Source: Bryobacterales bacterium
GTDB taxonomy: Bacteria > Acidobacteriota > Terriglobia > Bryobacterales > Bryobacteraceae
DNA length: 7,228 nt
Direction: 5' to 3'
Assembly (NCBI GenBank): GCA_025462985.1
Contig: JAOAPP010000745.1
Span: forward strand, 1-7,228
Shown here: positions 1 through 7,101 of the stretch, in pieces
How positions within the stretch are numbered: the stretch's first letter is position 1
Layout: each line of letters opens with the position of its first letter
The notes under the pieces: generated by a model
Databases searched by the model: none
What the model was told of the DNA's origin: nothing
The model's input: the letters and a program-made list of their open reading frames with translations, nothing else
Translations under genes and position numbers: made by a program

Positions 1-959
1 TCCTCAGCATGCTCCTGTAGGGGCGGGGCGTCGATCCTCATCACGTTGATCCGATAATAGATATCCTGCCGAAATCCTCCGGCTGCCACCATGCTCGCTA
101 GATCCTGGTGTGTTGCAAAGATCAAGCGCGCGCGTAAAGGGATAAGTCGGTTGCTGCCAAGCCTGCTGAACTCTCGCTGTTGCAGAACCCGGAGCAGCTT
201 GACCTGAGTACTCAAGCTCAGCTCGCCGATTTCGTCGAGAAAAAGCGTTCCATCGCCTGCCTGCTCGAGAAAGCCTTCTCGTGCTCCCACGGTGCCGGTA
301 AAGGCGCCCCTCTCATGGCCGAACAGTTCTGCTTCGATCAGCGTCTCTGGAATGGCTCCGCAGCATACTGCCACGAAAGGACGTTGCGAGCGGGAGCCCA
401 GGTTGTGGATGGCTTGAGCGATAAGTTCTTTGCCCGTTCCGCTCTCACCGGTCACAAGCACAGATGCATTGACGCTCGCGACGCGACGAACGAGGTCGTA
501 CACCTGCTGCATGGGGGAACTGTGACCGATCATGCGATCACAGCCGACGCTGACCTCTTGAAACTTCTCTGTGACACTATCCAGCTTGCGTCTGAGTGAC
601 AAGTTCTCATGAGCGCGGCGCAGCATGGTTTTGAGATCTCGAATGGAAGGCGGTTTCCGGCAGTAACCGTGGGCGCCAAGCCTCACTAAATCGAGAGCGG
701 CGGAACGCAAGTGGTCGTCCGCCATGATGATCGTAGGAATGTGAGACGCTACGATGCGCCGGCAGGACACCAAGCGCGCCTCAAGCGCAGCCTGGTCCGG
801 ATCCAAATCAAGAATCACAACGTCACACTCGCCGGCAGCCACGGACCGGTGGATGCCTTGCTCCCCAGCTTCAATCTGCACCTGAAATTCGTGTCCCAAG
901 GCAGAGGAAAGGATGGGCTGCAGGCTAGGATCGTCGGAGAAGAGGCAGATTCGGATCAT
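1..959 (-). CDS. Sigma-54-dependent response regulator, NtrC family (3' end outside window)
   Basis: This is an enhancer-binding transcriptional activator that would use ATP to remodel sigma-54 RNA polymerase. Reading from an ATG at 959-957, 319 codons are visible and the frame stays open to the window edge. Residues about 1-120 form a receiver domain: acidic pair D9-D10, likely phospho-acceptor D51 (VVILDLD), and K102 in CRKPP. The usual Thr/Ser at the end of strand 4 is Ala (IIMA, A80). Residues about 140-319 are a sigma-54 AAA+ domain: IGHSSPM linker, Walker A GESGTGKE (171-178), [13 protein letters not shown] loop (211-223), Walker B LFLDEIGE (239-246), and [11 protein letters not shown] near the visible end. 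The normally conserved Asn in the NCGAIPE motif is Cys (CCGAIPE, C199), and the GAFTGA loop ends in Thr. The rest of the AAA+ domain and the expected helix-turn-helix are cut off. The start is supported by AGGTG eight bases upstream. The gene is divergent from the glycosyltransferase and tad genes. The family call is certain; the target genes are unknown. Confidence 0.96.
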   Translation of the reverse strand, partial: MIRICLFSDDPSLQPILSSALGHEFQVQIEAGEQGIHRSVAAGECDVVILDLDPDQAALEARLVSCRRIVASHIPTIIMADDHLRSAALDLVRLGAHGYCRKPPSIRDLKTMLRRAHENLSLRRKLDSVTEKFQEVSVGCDRMIGHSSPMQQVYDLVRRVASVNASVLVTGESGTGKELIAQAIHNLGSRSQRPFVAVCCGAIPETLIEAELFGHERGAFTGTVGAREGFLEQAGDGTLFLDEIGELSLSTQVKLLRVLQQREFSRLGSNRLIPLRARLIFATHQDLASMVAAGGFRQDIYYRINVMRIDAPPLQEHAE

Positions 960-967
960 ACGTGGCG

Positions 968-972
968 CACCT
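968..972 (-). promoter_or_regulatory. Shine-Dalgarno site of the response regulator
   Basis: On the minus strand this reads AGGTG, complementary to the CACCT core of the 16S rRNA 3' end, and it sits eight bases before the ATG at 959-957. It supports that ATG as the start, and the receiver domain begins right after it ([10 protein letters not shown]), as expected for this family. Confidence 0.6.
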
Positions 973-1113
973 ATAGTTACTGATGACGCTAAGACAAGTC
1001 TTTAGATTTCGCCGCGGGAGGGGAACGCAGCCAAGGCCCGGATCGTCTACCAAGGGCGCAAGCGCTACTCGCTTCCGGAGGACACGACGCAATCTTGCCG
1101 GAGGATGACCGAA

Positions 1114-1147
1114 TAAGTCACTGCACACTGAGCTGAAGAGTGACTTA
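1114..1147. repeat. Perfect 9-bp inverted repeat, possible regulator binding site
   Basis: TAAGTCACT (1114-1122) and its exact reverse complement AGTGACTTA (1139-1147) are separated by 16 bases, so the two arm centres lie 25 bp apart. It sits in the divergent region, about 155 bases from the regulator start and 165 bases from the glycosyltransferase ATG. Such spaced dyads fit a dimeric activator's upstream site. A stem-loop in a transcript is the alternative, but there is no T-run after it, so it is not a typical terminator. The repeat is seen directly; its function is inference. Confidence 0.5.
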
Positions 1148-1311
1148 GTCTTACTGACCTGATGCCGATACGTCGATGAAACTCTGGTAACGCTGGCTAG
1201 TTCGCTCGTAATGAGAGGCTACTGTTATGCCTTGGGCGGGTAGGCGATCTTAAGGCATTGGGAGTGATCGTCATAACAGGTAAATGGCGCATAAGTTGCT
1301 TCGGCTCGAGC

Positions 1312-2898
1312 ATGACCTCTTCCCACAAGCGTGAAGTAACGGTGTTCGCCTTGGCCATCGCGCTTTCTCGCTTCTGTTTTCGTAGCCGTCAGCTTTACGA
1401 TTTGGACTCAGTCAATTTTGCACTAGGAATGGTGCACTTTGATCCGAGTGTTCACCAGCCTCATCCGCCCGGTTACTTTCTTTACGTCCTTTGCGGTCGC
1501 CTGCTTGCTCAACCCCTGCACGATGCGAACCTTGCCTTAGTACTCCTGAGCGTCGCCGCTAGTTGTGGGACGCTCCTGTTTATCTACTTGCTGGCGCTGG
1601 AATGGTTTGGTGCTAGCGCCGCGCGGTTTGCCTCTCTCGTCTTTCTTTTGTCTCCCCTTGCTTGGTTCCACGGCACGGTCGCGTTGACCTACATCATCGA
1701 GACATTTTTCTCTTCACTGCTCGGATATTTGTGCTGGCAGGTGTTTCGTGACCGGCATCAGTGGGCACCCGTAGCGGGGTTCATTTTAGGCGTGGCTGCT
1801 GGTGTGAGGCCGTCCTCGGTTGTTCTTCTTGCACCACTTGTGGTGTTTTCCACGCACAAGGTGCCTCACAGGCAGAAAGTGATTGTCTTGGCCGTTGTGT
1901 TGCTAACCGTTGCAGCCTGGTGTGCTCCTATGCTGGCCGCCAGCGGAGGGCCGACTGCTTACTTCGAAGCATTGAACTCTCTGTGGCGGTCGGTTCCGGG
2001 GCAGAAGACCGCTTTTAATTCGTCTCCGGTGAATGCAGTGGCGAGAGGGATCACCATTGCGTTCATATACCTATTGACTTTTGGGGCAGCTTCTCTCGGG
2101 CACTTCGCTGCGTCGCGGTCCCGCGGCAAGGCCGGGTCCGGCCAGCTTCTGTTCACTGCAATCTGGGTAGCCCCGGCACTCGGCTTTTTCACTCTCATCT
2201 TCCTCAAGTTTGTGAACAGCGGCTATCTGTTGCTGCTGGCTCCGCCGGGTTGCGTATGGCTGGGACTCTGGATATCCGAATGGTACGCAGGAGCCCGGAT
2301 GAGCGTCGTCGGCAAGCGGGCGATGATCGCTGGCGGCGCTCTCATTAATATAATGATCTTTCTCTTTTCTCCCCTCTACTGCTCGTATCGATCGGTCCGG
2401 AAGTCTGAGGCAGAATTGAGTACGGTGGATCGAGCAACGTCGAAGACCTTTGATCCTGCCGACACGTTGATCGTGGCCTTTGATTCTCACTTCATGGGAT
2501 TCCGGCACGCTGGGTACACCCTCCCGCAGTACCTGACCGTGGAATATCCGGAGGTCCACGTTGGAGACGAACCTCGGATCTTCGGGATGCGTGGCCGGGC
2601 AACCTCGATTCTACCTAAACTGCCACTGAGTTCCTATAAGCGTTTCGTGTTCTTCCCCCTTCCTCAAGGAAACCCCGCTTATTCGAGGTACCTGGATGAG
2701 GTGGAGAAGAAGCTTCCTTCAGGAGTGCTGACGGTCTCCCAGGTCGATGGGGTGACCCTGGTCACTGGCCCGATCTCCTGCCTCGTCCGGCTCTTTCCCA
2801 AGACGGCAGAGGCAACCAGCGAAGGGTGTGTATCCCGTGTGTCAGTTGAAGAAAGAGCTGTATACGACCGTGCACACTCGGGTGGACGGGACCGGTGA
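1312..2898 (+). CDS. GT-C type membrane glycosyltransferase (ArnT/PMT-like), putative
   Basis: A 528-residue multi-pass membrane protein that resembles lipid-linked sugar transferases of the GT-C fold. These use polyprenyl-phosphate sugars and act on the periplasmic face of the inner membrane. After a short basic N-terminus (SSHKRE) and a first hydrophobic helix comes YDLDSVNFALG (29-39), whose acidic residues match the first-loop catalytic Asp site of GT-C enzymes. HQPHPPGY (48-55) follows, also typical of this group. About nine to eleven further hydrophobic segments extend to about residue 358, including AAGVRPSSVVLLAPL (162-176), and then a soluble domain of about 170 residues. I chose the ATG at 1312 because it puts the basic tail directly before the first helix. 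A TTG at 1258 or a GTG at 1264 (AAGG eight bases upstream) would add 16-18 residues. The gene lies on the same strand as the tad genes, 79 bases before cpaA. The acceptor and sugar are unknown; a role in glycosylating pilins or surface polymers is possible but unproven. Confidence 0.75.
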   Translation: MTSSHKREVTVFALAIALSRFCFRSRQLYDLDSVNFALGMVHFDPSVHQPHPPGYFLYVLCGRLLAQPLHDANLALVLLSVAASCGTLLFIYLLALEWFGASAARFASLVFLLSPLAWFHGTVALTYIIETFFSSLLGYLCWQVFRDRHQWAPVAGFILGVAAGVRPSSVVLLAPLVVFSTHKVPHRQKVIVLAVVLLTVAAWCAPMLAASGGPTAYFEALNSLWRSVPGQKTAFNSSPVNAVARGITIAFIYLLTFGAASLGHFAASRSRGKAGSGQLLFTAIWVAPALGFFTLIFLKFVNSGYLLLLAPPGCVWLGLWISEWYAGARMSVVGKRAMIAGGALINIMIFLFSPLYCSYRSVRKSEAELSTVDRATSKTFDPADTLIVAFDSHFMGFRHAGYTLPQYLTVEYPEVHVGDEPRIFGMRGRATSILPKLPLSSYKRFVFFPLPQGNPAYSRYLDEVEKKLPSGVLTVSQVDGVTLVTGPISCLVRLFPKTAEATSEGCVSRVSVEERAVYDRAHSGGRDR

Positions 2899-2967
2899 GA
2901 AGGTCCTGAATGTGGCCCTTCGCACCAGCCGCAAAGTTTGGATCAAGAATTGCTGACTTGAGTAAGC

Positions 2968-2971
2968 GGAG
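2968..2971 (+). promoter_or_regulatory. Shine-Dalgarno site of the prepilin peptidase
   Basis: GGAG lies six bases before the ATG at 2978, a standard spacing that fixes the start. The rest of the 79-base gap after the glycosyltransferase shows no clear promoter. A 5-bp GGACC/GGTCC dyad (2889-2906) spans the upstream stop codon but has no T-run, so read-through from the glycosyltransferase gene is possible. Confidence 0.7.
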
Positions 2972-2977
2972 CTTCTC

Positions 2978-3493
2978 ATGCATTCCATTGCTTGGTGGCC
3001 GAGTGTCGTCGTTCTCTCGGTCGCGACCGTCACGGACCTGCGCAGCCGCCGCATTCCCAATTGGCTGGTGCTGCCCTTTCTGGTCGCGGGCATAGTTGTC
3101 TCCGCAGTGAATCAAGGATGGCACGGCGTGGGCCAGAGCGTGATGGGACTTGGCCTAGGCGCCATCCTATTCGGGGTGCTTTGTTGGATGGGCGGGATGG
3201 GAATGGGTGATGTAAAGCTGCTCGCCGCCATAGGAGCCTGGATCGGACCGGGACAGCTGATGATTGCCCTGGTTTTGACCGGCATTGTAGGTGGGTTGAT
3301 GGCGCTTTGCTGGGCGATCGGTGGGGGCTTTGTTGGAGAGTTGCTAAGCGGCACGGGTGAGCTGTTGTTCAGCATAAGAAAGCGCGGACTGCGCCCACAT
3401 CCGGAACTGGTCCTGGAGAATCCGCTCGCGCGGAAGATGCCCTATGCGCCTGCGATTGCGATTGGGACCATCATCTCCTTTTTCTCGCGATAA
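2978..3493 (+). CDS. cpaA: Prepilin peptidase, A24 family (CpaA/TadV)
   Basis: An inner-membrane aspartyl protease that cleaves the leader from Flp pilin and pseudopilin precursors. At 171 residues it is the short, Tad-type form that lacks the N-terminal methyltransferase part of PilD. The two catalytic aspartates are visible: D20 in TDLRSRRIPNW (19-29), and D78 in the GMGD motif followed by VKLLAAIGAW, with the usual Lys (K80). Hydrophobic segments run at about 7-18, 30-44, 54-70, 93-112 and near the C-terminus. The C-terminal KMPYAPAIAIGT motif is also typical of the family. It is the first clear gene of the pilus block, and the TadZ gene begins within 40 bases of its stop. Pilin substrates are not encoded in this window. 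The family call is secure; assignment to the Tad type rests on size and neighbours. Confidence 0.95.
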   Translation: MHSIAWWPSVVVLSVATVTDLRSRRIPNWLVLPFLVAGIVVSAVNQGWHGVGQSVMGLGLGAILFGVLCWMGGMGMGDVKLLAAIGAWIGPGQLMIALVLTGIVGGLMALCWAIGGGFVGELLSGTGELLFSIRKRGLRPHPELVLENPLARKMPYAPAIAIGTIISFFSR

Positions 3494-3531
3494 GGATGAG
3501 AAACATTAGGCATGAAGAACACGGGAGCGAT

Positions 3532-4791
3532 ATGCGGACGTCAATGGAATCGCCCGGCAGGCAACGGACAGCGCAGGGCGCTGATTCCATGATGTCGACC
3601 TGGACCCACGATCCGGACGCACTCGGTGCGAACATCCTGACCGTCGCCTTGATTGGACCAGAGCAGCAGGGCCGCATGGCCGTGGCGAAGGCTGTCCCAG
3701 GTTCTCAGGCCGGGGTCGTGCGCGAGTTCTTGCGTTATCCAGAGCTGGATGATCTGCCAAAGATACTCAAGTCCGATTATGACGTCATCATCGTCGAGCT
3801 GGATTCAAATCCTGAGTATGCGCTCGACCTCGTCGAGCACATCTGCGGGAACAGTTCGGCTACCGTGATGGTCTACTCCGCGCTGAAGGATCCCGAGTTA
3901 CTCGTGCGCTGCATGCGTGCCGGCGCCCGGGAGTTTCTTACGCAGCCGATTGCGCCGCATACGATCGCCGAGGCTATGGTGCGCGCCTCTGTGCGCAGAT
4001 CTCCAAATCGTCCGGCGAAGAGGACCGATGGCCAGCTGCTTGTCTTTCTTGGCGCGAAGGGCGGTTCCGGTGTAAGCACCCTGGCAGCCAATTTCGCGGT
4101 CGCTTTGGCCGGAGACTCACACCAGCATGCCGCTTTGCTCGACCTCAACTTCCCGCTGGGAAACACGGCAATCGACCTTGGTCTGATCGCGCCCCTCTCC
4201 GCCGCCGATGCGCTGAGAAATCTGGACCGCCTGGACGCGAACTTTCTCTCTACAGTCATGATCAAGCACAGTTCAGGACTGTCCGTGCTCGCGGCTCCTG
4301 ATCACTATGCTCCTCTTGATGTGCGCGAAGACGCGATCGACAAGCTGGTGAGCGTCGTGCGTCAAAGCTTCGATTTTGTAGTGGTCGATGCGGGAGCGGG
4401 TATGAACCAGGTTGGCAGAGCTCTGCTCAATTCTGCGACCACCGTCTACCTGGTTCTGCAGGTGAGCCTTCCCGAGCTTCGCAATGCCAATCGCCTCATT
4501 AGCGCATTTCTCCGATCAGGCACTCCCCAGTTGGAGATCGTGCTCAATCGATTCAGCTCGCGATCCATGGAGATTGACGAAGAGAGCATCACCAAGGCAC
4601 TCACGATACCAGCGAAGTGGAAGGTGCCCAGTGACTACGTCGCGGTGCGGAAGGCACAAAACACGGCCTCGCCGATCGCGCTCGATGCATCGCCTATCTC
4701 ACACGTGCTGCGGCAGATGGCCCGGTCGGCTTCGGGCTACTCGGAAGCAGTCGAAAAGAAAAAGAAGTTCAGCATCTTCGGTCTTGGTTAG
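3532..4791 (+). CDS. cpaE: TadZ/CpaE, pilus-localising ATPase-like protein with pseudo-receiver domain
   Basis: TadZ/CpaE proteins place the Tad machine at its site in the cell, often a pole. Residues about 36-150 form a receiver-like domain that has lost its phosphorylation residues: Glu at the acceptor position (IIVELD, E89), no acidic pair, and Gln for the conserved Lys (FLTQP). Residues about 168-400 are a ParA/MinD-type ATPase: P-loop [10 protein letters not shown] (174-183) with the signature Lys but Val in place of the canonical lysine, [10 protein letters not shown] (202-211), and [11 protein letters not shown] (280-290). The tail ends in a lysine run before FSIFGLG. Length is 419 residues from the ATG at 3532, chosen for GGGAG four bases upstream. 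An in-frame ATG at 3496, only two bases after the cpaA stop, would add 12 residues but has no spaced ribosome site. Secretion ATPase tadA follows after 32 bases. The residue losses resemble those known in other CpaE proteins, so a non-phosphorylated role is likely. Confidence 0.93.
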   Translation: MRTSMESPGRQRTAQGADSMMSTWTHDPDALGANILTVALIGPEQQGRMAVAKAVPGSQAGVVREFLRYPELDDLPKILKSDYDVIIVELDSNPEYALDLVEHICGNSSATVMVYSALKDPELLVRCMRAGAREFLTQPIAPHTIAEAMVRASVRRSPNRPAKRTDGQLLVFLGAKGGSGVSTLAANFAVALAGDSHQHAALLDLNFPLGNTAIDLGLIAPLSAADALRNLDRLDANFLSTVMIKHSSGLSVLAAPDHYAPLDVREDAIDKLVSVVRQSFDFVVVDAGAGMNQVGRALLNSATTVYLVLQVSLPELRNANRLISAFLRSGTPQLEIVLNRFSSRSMEIDEESITKALTIPAKWKVPSDYVAVRKAQNTASPIALDASPISHVLRQMARSASGYSEAVEKKKKFSIFGLG

Positions 4792-4811
4792 AACAATTTG
4801 CGATCCGGCGT

Positions 4812-4817
4812 GGAAGG
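4812..4817 (+). promoter_or_regulatory. Shine-Dalgarno site fixing the GTG start of cpaF
   Basis: GGAAGG ends six bases before the GTG at 4824. Because the start codon is not ATG, this site decides the start. The first in-frame ATG (codon 55) lies inside the N-terminal domain and would remove part of it. Confidence 0.75.
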
Positions 4818-4823
4818 TACAAA

Positions 4824-6104
4824 GTGGAAAAGCTAAATCTTGAAAACTTCGAAGCTGATATCCATCGGATCCTGATTGCCAGACTGGACCTGGAGAAGCT
4901 GTCTCGCGTCAACTCGACGCAGGCGCGACTGGCTGTCGCCGGAGTGGTCAAGGAGATTATCGCCGAGCAGAAGGTTCCTCTCAGCATGAACGAACAACAG
5001 AGGATCCAGTCAGATCTTCTGGATGAAGTGTTTGGCCTAGGTCCCCTCGAGCCTCTGCTGATGGATCCGAAGGTGTCCGATGTTCTGGTGAATGGTAAGG
5101 ATCGAGTCTTCATCGAACGGGGCGGCATTCTTGAAAGAACAGAGACACGATTTCGGGACGATCTCCACCTCATGCAGATCATCGACCGCATTGTCTCCCG
5201 AGTGGGTCGCAGAGTGGACGAGTCGTCTCCAATGGTGGATGCTCGCCTGCCCGACGGCTCACGCGTAAACGCGATTATTCCGCCCCTGGCCATCGATGGT
5301 CCCACCCTTTCGATCCGGCGCTTCGGCACCGGCCCGGTTTCTGCAAACCAACTCGTTGAGCTGAAAAGCATCTCCTTGGAGATGATCGAGATGCTGGCTG
5401 CGGCGGTTCGCTCTCGGATCAGCATTCTCGTCTCTGGTGGTACGGGTGCAGGTAAGACGACGATTCTCAACATTCTTTCCCAATACATACCCAAAAACGA
5501 GCGACTTGTAACCATCGAGGACGCGGCCGAATTGCAGCTTGCGCAAGAGAATATCGTGCGGTTAGAGACGCGGCCACCAAATATCGAAGGCGTGGGAGCC
5601 ATCCGTCAGCGTCAGCTGCTTATCAATAGCCTGCGTATGCGCCCCGATCGAATCATCATCGGCGAAGTCCGCGGCGATGAAGCTTTCGACATGCTGCAGG
5701 CGATGAATACCGGTCACGAAGGATCGATGACAACTGTTCACGCGAACTCTCCACGCGATGCGCTATCCCGCCTGGAATCGATGGTGGCCATGACCAATAT
5801 GAATCTACCTGAGCGGACGGTGCGCCAGCAGATCGCCTCGGCCATCGCGATCGTCGTCCAGGTCTCTCGTCTCAGTGATGGCACGCGCAAGGTCGTCAAC
5901 ATCTCGGAAATCACCGGTATGGAAGAAAACGTGATCAGCATGCATGAGATCTTCACGTTCAACAAGAAGGGGATTGGTCCCGACGGGCGGGTGATCGGTG
6001 CCTTCCAGCCAAGCCAGATCCGTCCTAAGTTCCTTGAGCGGCTTCGCATCTCCGGCATCTTCCTGCCACCCGCGATGTTCGAACAGATCTTGGAAGTGAA
6101 CTGA
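4824..6104 (+). CDS. cpaF: TadA/CpaF, type II/IV secretion ATPase of the Tad pilus
   Basis: A cytoplasmic hexameric ATPase that powers Flp pilus assembly at the TadB/TadC platform. The 426 residues have all expected parts: an N-terminal helical domain with [10 protein letters not shown] (70-79) and VSDVLVNG (84-91), the [17 protein letters not shown] stretch (138-154), Walker [11 protein letters not shown] (204-213), the Asp box TIEDAAEL (230-237), Walker [12 protein letters not shown] (276-286) with catalytic E281, and the His box [14 protein letters not shown] (297-310). No key residue is missing. Length is normal, towards the short end, for CpaF. It begins at GTG, and AAGG six bases upstream (within GGAAGG at 4812-4817) settles the start. 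It lies 32 bases after tadZ and 12 bases before tadB, so it is almost certainly in one transcript with them. CpaF paralogues also serve other systems, but TadZ and TadB neighbours make the Tad role firm. Confidence 0.97.
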   Translation: MEKLNLENFEADIHRILIARLDLEKLSRVNSTQARLAVAGVVKEIIAEQKVPLSMNEQQRIQSDLLDEVFGLGPLEPLLMDPKVSDVLVNGKDRVFIERGGILERTETRFRDDLHLMQIIDRIVSRVGRRVDESSPMVDARLPDGSRVNAIIPPLAIDGPTLSIRRFGTGPVSANQLVELKSISLEMIEMLAAAVRSRISILVSGGTGAGKTTILNILSQYIPKNERLVTIEDAAELQLAQENIVRLETRPPNIEGVGAIRQRQLLINSLRMRPDRIIIGEVRGDEAFDMLQAMNTGHEGSMTTVHANSPRDALSRLESMVAMTNMNLPERTVRQQIASAIAIVVQVSRLSDGTRKVVNISEITGMEENVISMHEIFTFNKKGIGPDGRVIGAFQPSQIRPKFLERLRISGIFLPPAMFEQILEVN

Positions 6105-6111
6105 GGAAGGA
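6103..6111 (+). promoter_or_regulatory. Shine-Dalgarno site of tadB, overlapping the cpaF stop
   Basis: The purine-rich GAGGAAGGA begins within the TGA stop of cpaF (6102-6104) and ends five bases before the tadB ATG at 6117. A strong ribosome site set this close to the upstream stop suggests that translation of the two genes is coupled. Confidence 0.7.
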
Positions 6112-6116
6112 TCGGT

Positions 6117-7094
6117 ATGCCACTCCTGCTTCTGCTTGTCTTCGCCGGCGTTTTCACGGTATTCGCTCTGCTCTTGATCGCCAGAGGCGCAGGAGCATCG
6201 CAGCGTACGAAGGAGACCTTGGCCCGTCTCGAGTCAGCCCTTGCATCTGGTGCGAAGAAAACAGACTCCCCAGATGAAATCGTTGACCTTCGGAAGCAGG
6301 AACTTTTCAGCGCCTTGCCATGGCTCAACCAGTGGTTGCTGCGTCTTGAGGTGGCGCCTCGCCTGCGCACTCTCCTGTATCAGGCCAATCTGAAGTGGAC
6401 TGTAGGTGGGTTGCTCCTCATGTCTCTGGGCTGCTTCGCGATCCCTGCCTATCTTGTGTACCTGAGAACGGGAGCCGCCATTCTCGCGGCGCTCCTGGGT
6501 TTGTTATTGGGTACTGCTCCCATCTTCTACGTGCTTGCCAGGCGGCGGCAACGCTTTGCTCACTTCGAGCAGGGACTGCCGGAGGCTATCGACCTGATGG
6601 TGAGCGCGCTTCGCGCCGGTCACAGTCTGGTTTCGTCCATTGGTCTGGTGGCCAAAGAGTCTCCTGTTCCGATCGGGCCGGAATTCAAGGTGTGCTTCGA
6701 TGAGCAGAACTACGGGCTGGATCTGCGGACGGCACTGGGCAATTTGGTAAGGCGCATTCCGCTACAAGATTTGAAGATTGTGACCACCGCAATTCTCATC
6801 CAGAGGTCAAGTGGCGGCAACCTCGCAGAGGTGCTCGACAAAGCCTCGTCTCTCATCCGGGAGCGCTTCAAACTTAGACGACAGGTCCGGACGCACACTG
6901 CGCAGGGCCGGCTGACGGGTTGGATTTTGTCCTTTCTGCCCGTAGTCCTCGGGCTCGCTCTGTACCTGGTTAATCCGGGCACGATGAGTCTTCTATGGCA
7001 CCGTGATCTCGGAATCAAGCTTCTTTATGCAGCTGGCGTGATGACACTCGCCGGCGCACTTGTGATCCGCAAGATCGTCAACATGGAGGTGTGA
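6117..7094 (+). CDS. tadB: TadB, inner-membrane platform protein of the Tad pilus (T2SSF family)
   Basis: With TadC, this polytopic protein forms the inner-membrane platform on which TadA acts during pilus assembly. The 325 residues follow the TadB plan: an N-terminal membrane helix (2-22), a basic and helical cytoplasmic stretch (about 25-92), a helix pair at about 95-115 and 119-140, and the T2SSF domain at about 150-260. The latter holds GLPEAIDLMVSALRAGHSL (153-171), the Gly-Leu-Asp-Leu region at 200-203, and SSGGNLAEVLDKAS (231-244). Two more helices follow (about 266-285 and 300-317). Charged Arg/Lys residues flank the helices on the side expected to be cytoplasmic. Start is ATG with a strong ribosome site. 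The gene sits 12 bases after cpaF and 7 bases before the next T2SSF-like gene, which is the usual tadA-tadB-tadC order. Complete, with no damage seen. Confidence 0.95.
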   Translation: MPLLLLLVFAGVFTVFALLLIARGAGASQRTKETLARLESALASGAKKTDSPDEIVDLRKQELFSALPWLNQWLLRLEVAPRLRTLLYQANLKWTVGGLLLMSLGCFAIPAYLVYLRTGAAILAALLGLLLGTAPIFYVLARRRQRFAHFEQGLPEAIDLMVSALRAGHSLVSSIGLVAKESPVPIGPEFKVCFDEQNYGLDLRTALGNLVRRIPLQDLKIVTTAILIQRSSGGNLAEVLDKASSLIRERFKLRRQVRTHTAQGRLTGWILSFLPVVLGLALYLVNPGTMSLLWHRDLGIKLLYAAGVMTLAGALVIRKIVNMEV

Positions 7095-7101
7095 GGTTCT
7101 T

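Larger units (their letters stand above)
960..1311. other. Divergent intergenic control region
   Basis: About 350 bases separate the regulator from the glycosyltransferase, which point away from each other, so promoters for both should lie here. I see no convincing -35/-10 pair on either strand. Two structures stand out: a perfect 9-bp inverted repeat (1114-1122 and 1139-1147), and an imperfect palindrome CTAAGACAAGTCTTTAG at 989-1005. A GG-N10-GC spacing like a sigma-54 promoter is at 1243-1256 (TAGGCGATCTTAAGGCA), but its -12 half is poor. An open frame without a usual start codon (1006-1116) also crosses the region; I do not call it a gene. The right part (1258-1311) could be coding if the glycosyltransferase starts at one of its upstream alternative codons. 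Confidence 0.6.

Noticed and set aside
180..599. 139-codon open frame on the + strand
   Set aside because: It lies fully antisense to the AAA+ domain of the response regulator, whose Walker A, Walker B and GAFTG motifs are plain on the minus strand; the + frame shows no known motif.
1097..1110. GG-N10-CC-type spacing on the - strand, as a sigma-54 promoter for the regulator
   Set aside because: The minus strand reads CGGTCATCCTCCGGCA; only the GG and GC dinucleotides match and the rest of both consensus halves is poor, so it could easily be chance.
2071..2559. 162-codon open frame on the - strand
   Set aside because: It is antisense to the membrane glycosyltransferase and rich in Arg, Gln and Glu, as expected for the reverse of hydrophobic codons; no motif seen.
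2889..2906. GGACC/GGTCC dyad across the glycosyltransferase stop codon, as a possible terminator
   Set aside because: The stem is only 5 bp with an 8-base loop and no T-run follows, so a Rho-independent terminator is not supported.
4769..5602. 277-codon open frame on the - strand
   Set aside because: It is antisense to the well-conserved cpaF gene, is rich in Ser and Arg as shadow frames usually are, and has no recognisable domain.
5738..6370. 210-codon open frame on the - strand across the cpaF-tadB junction
   Set aside because: It covers the ends of two clear + strand genes and their ribosome site; composition is that of a shadow frame.
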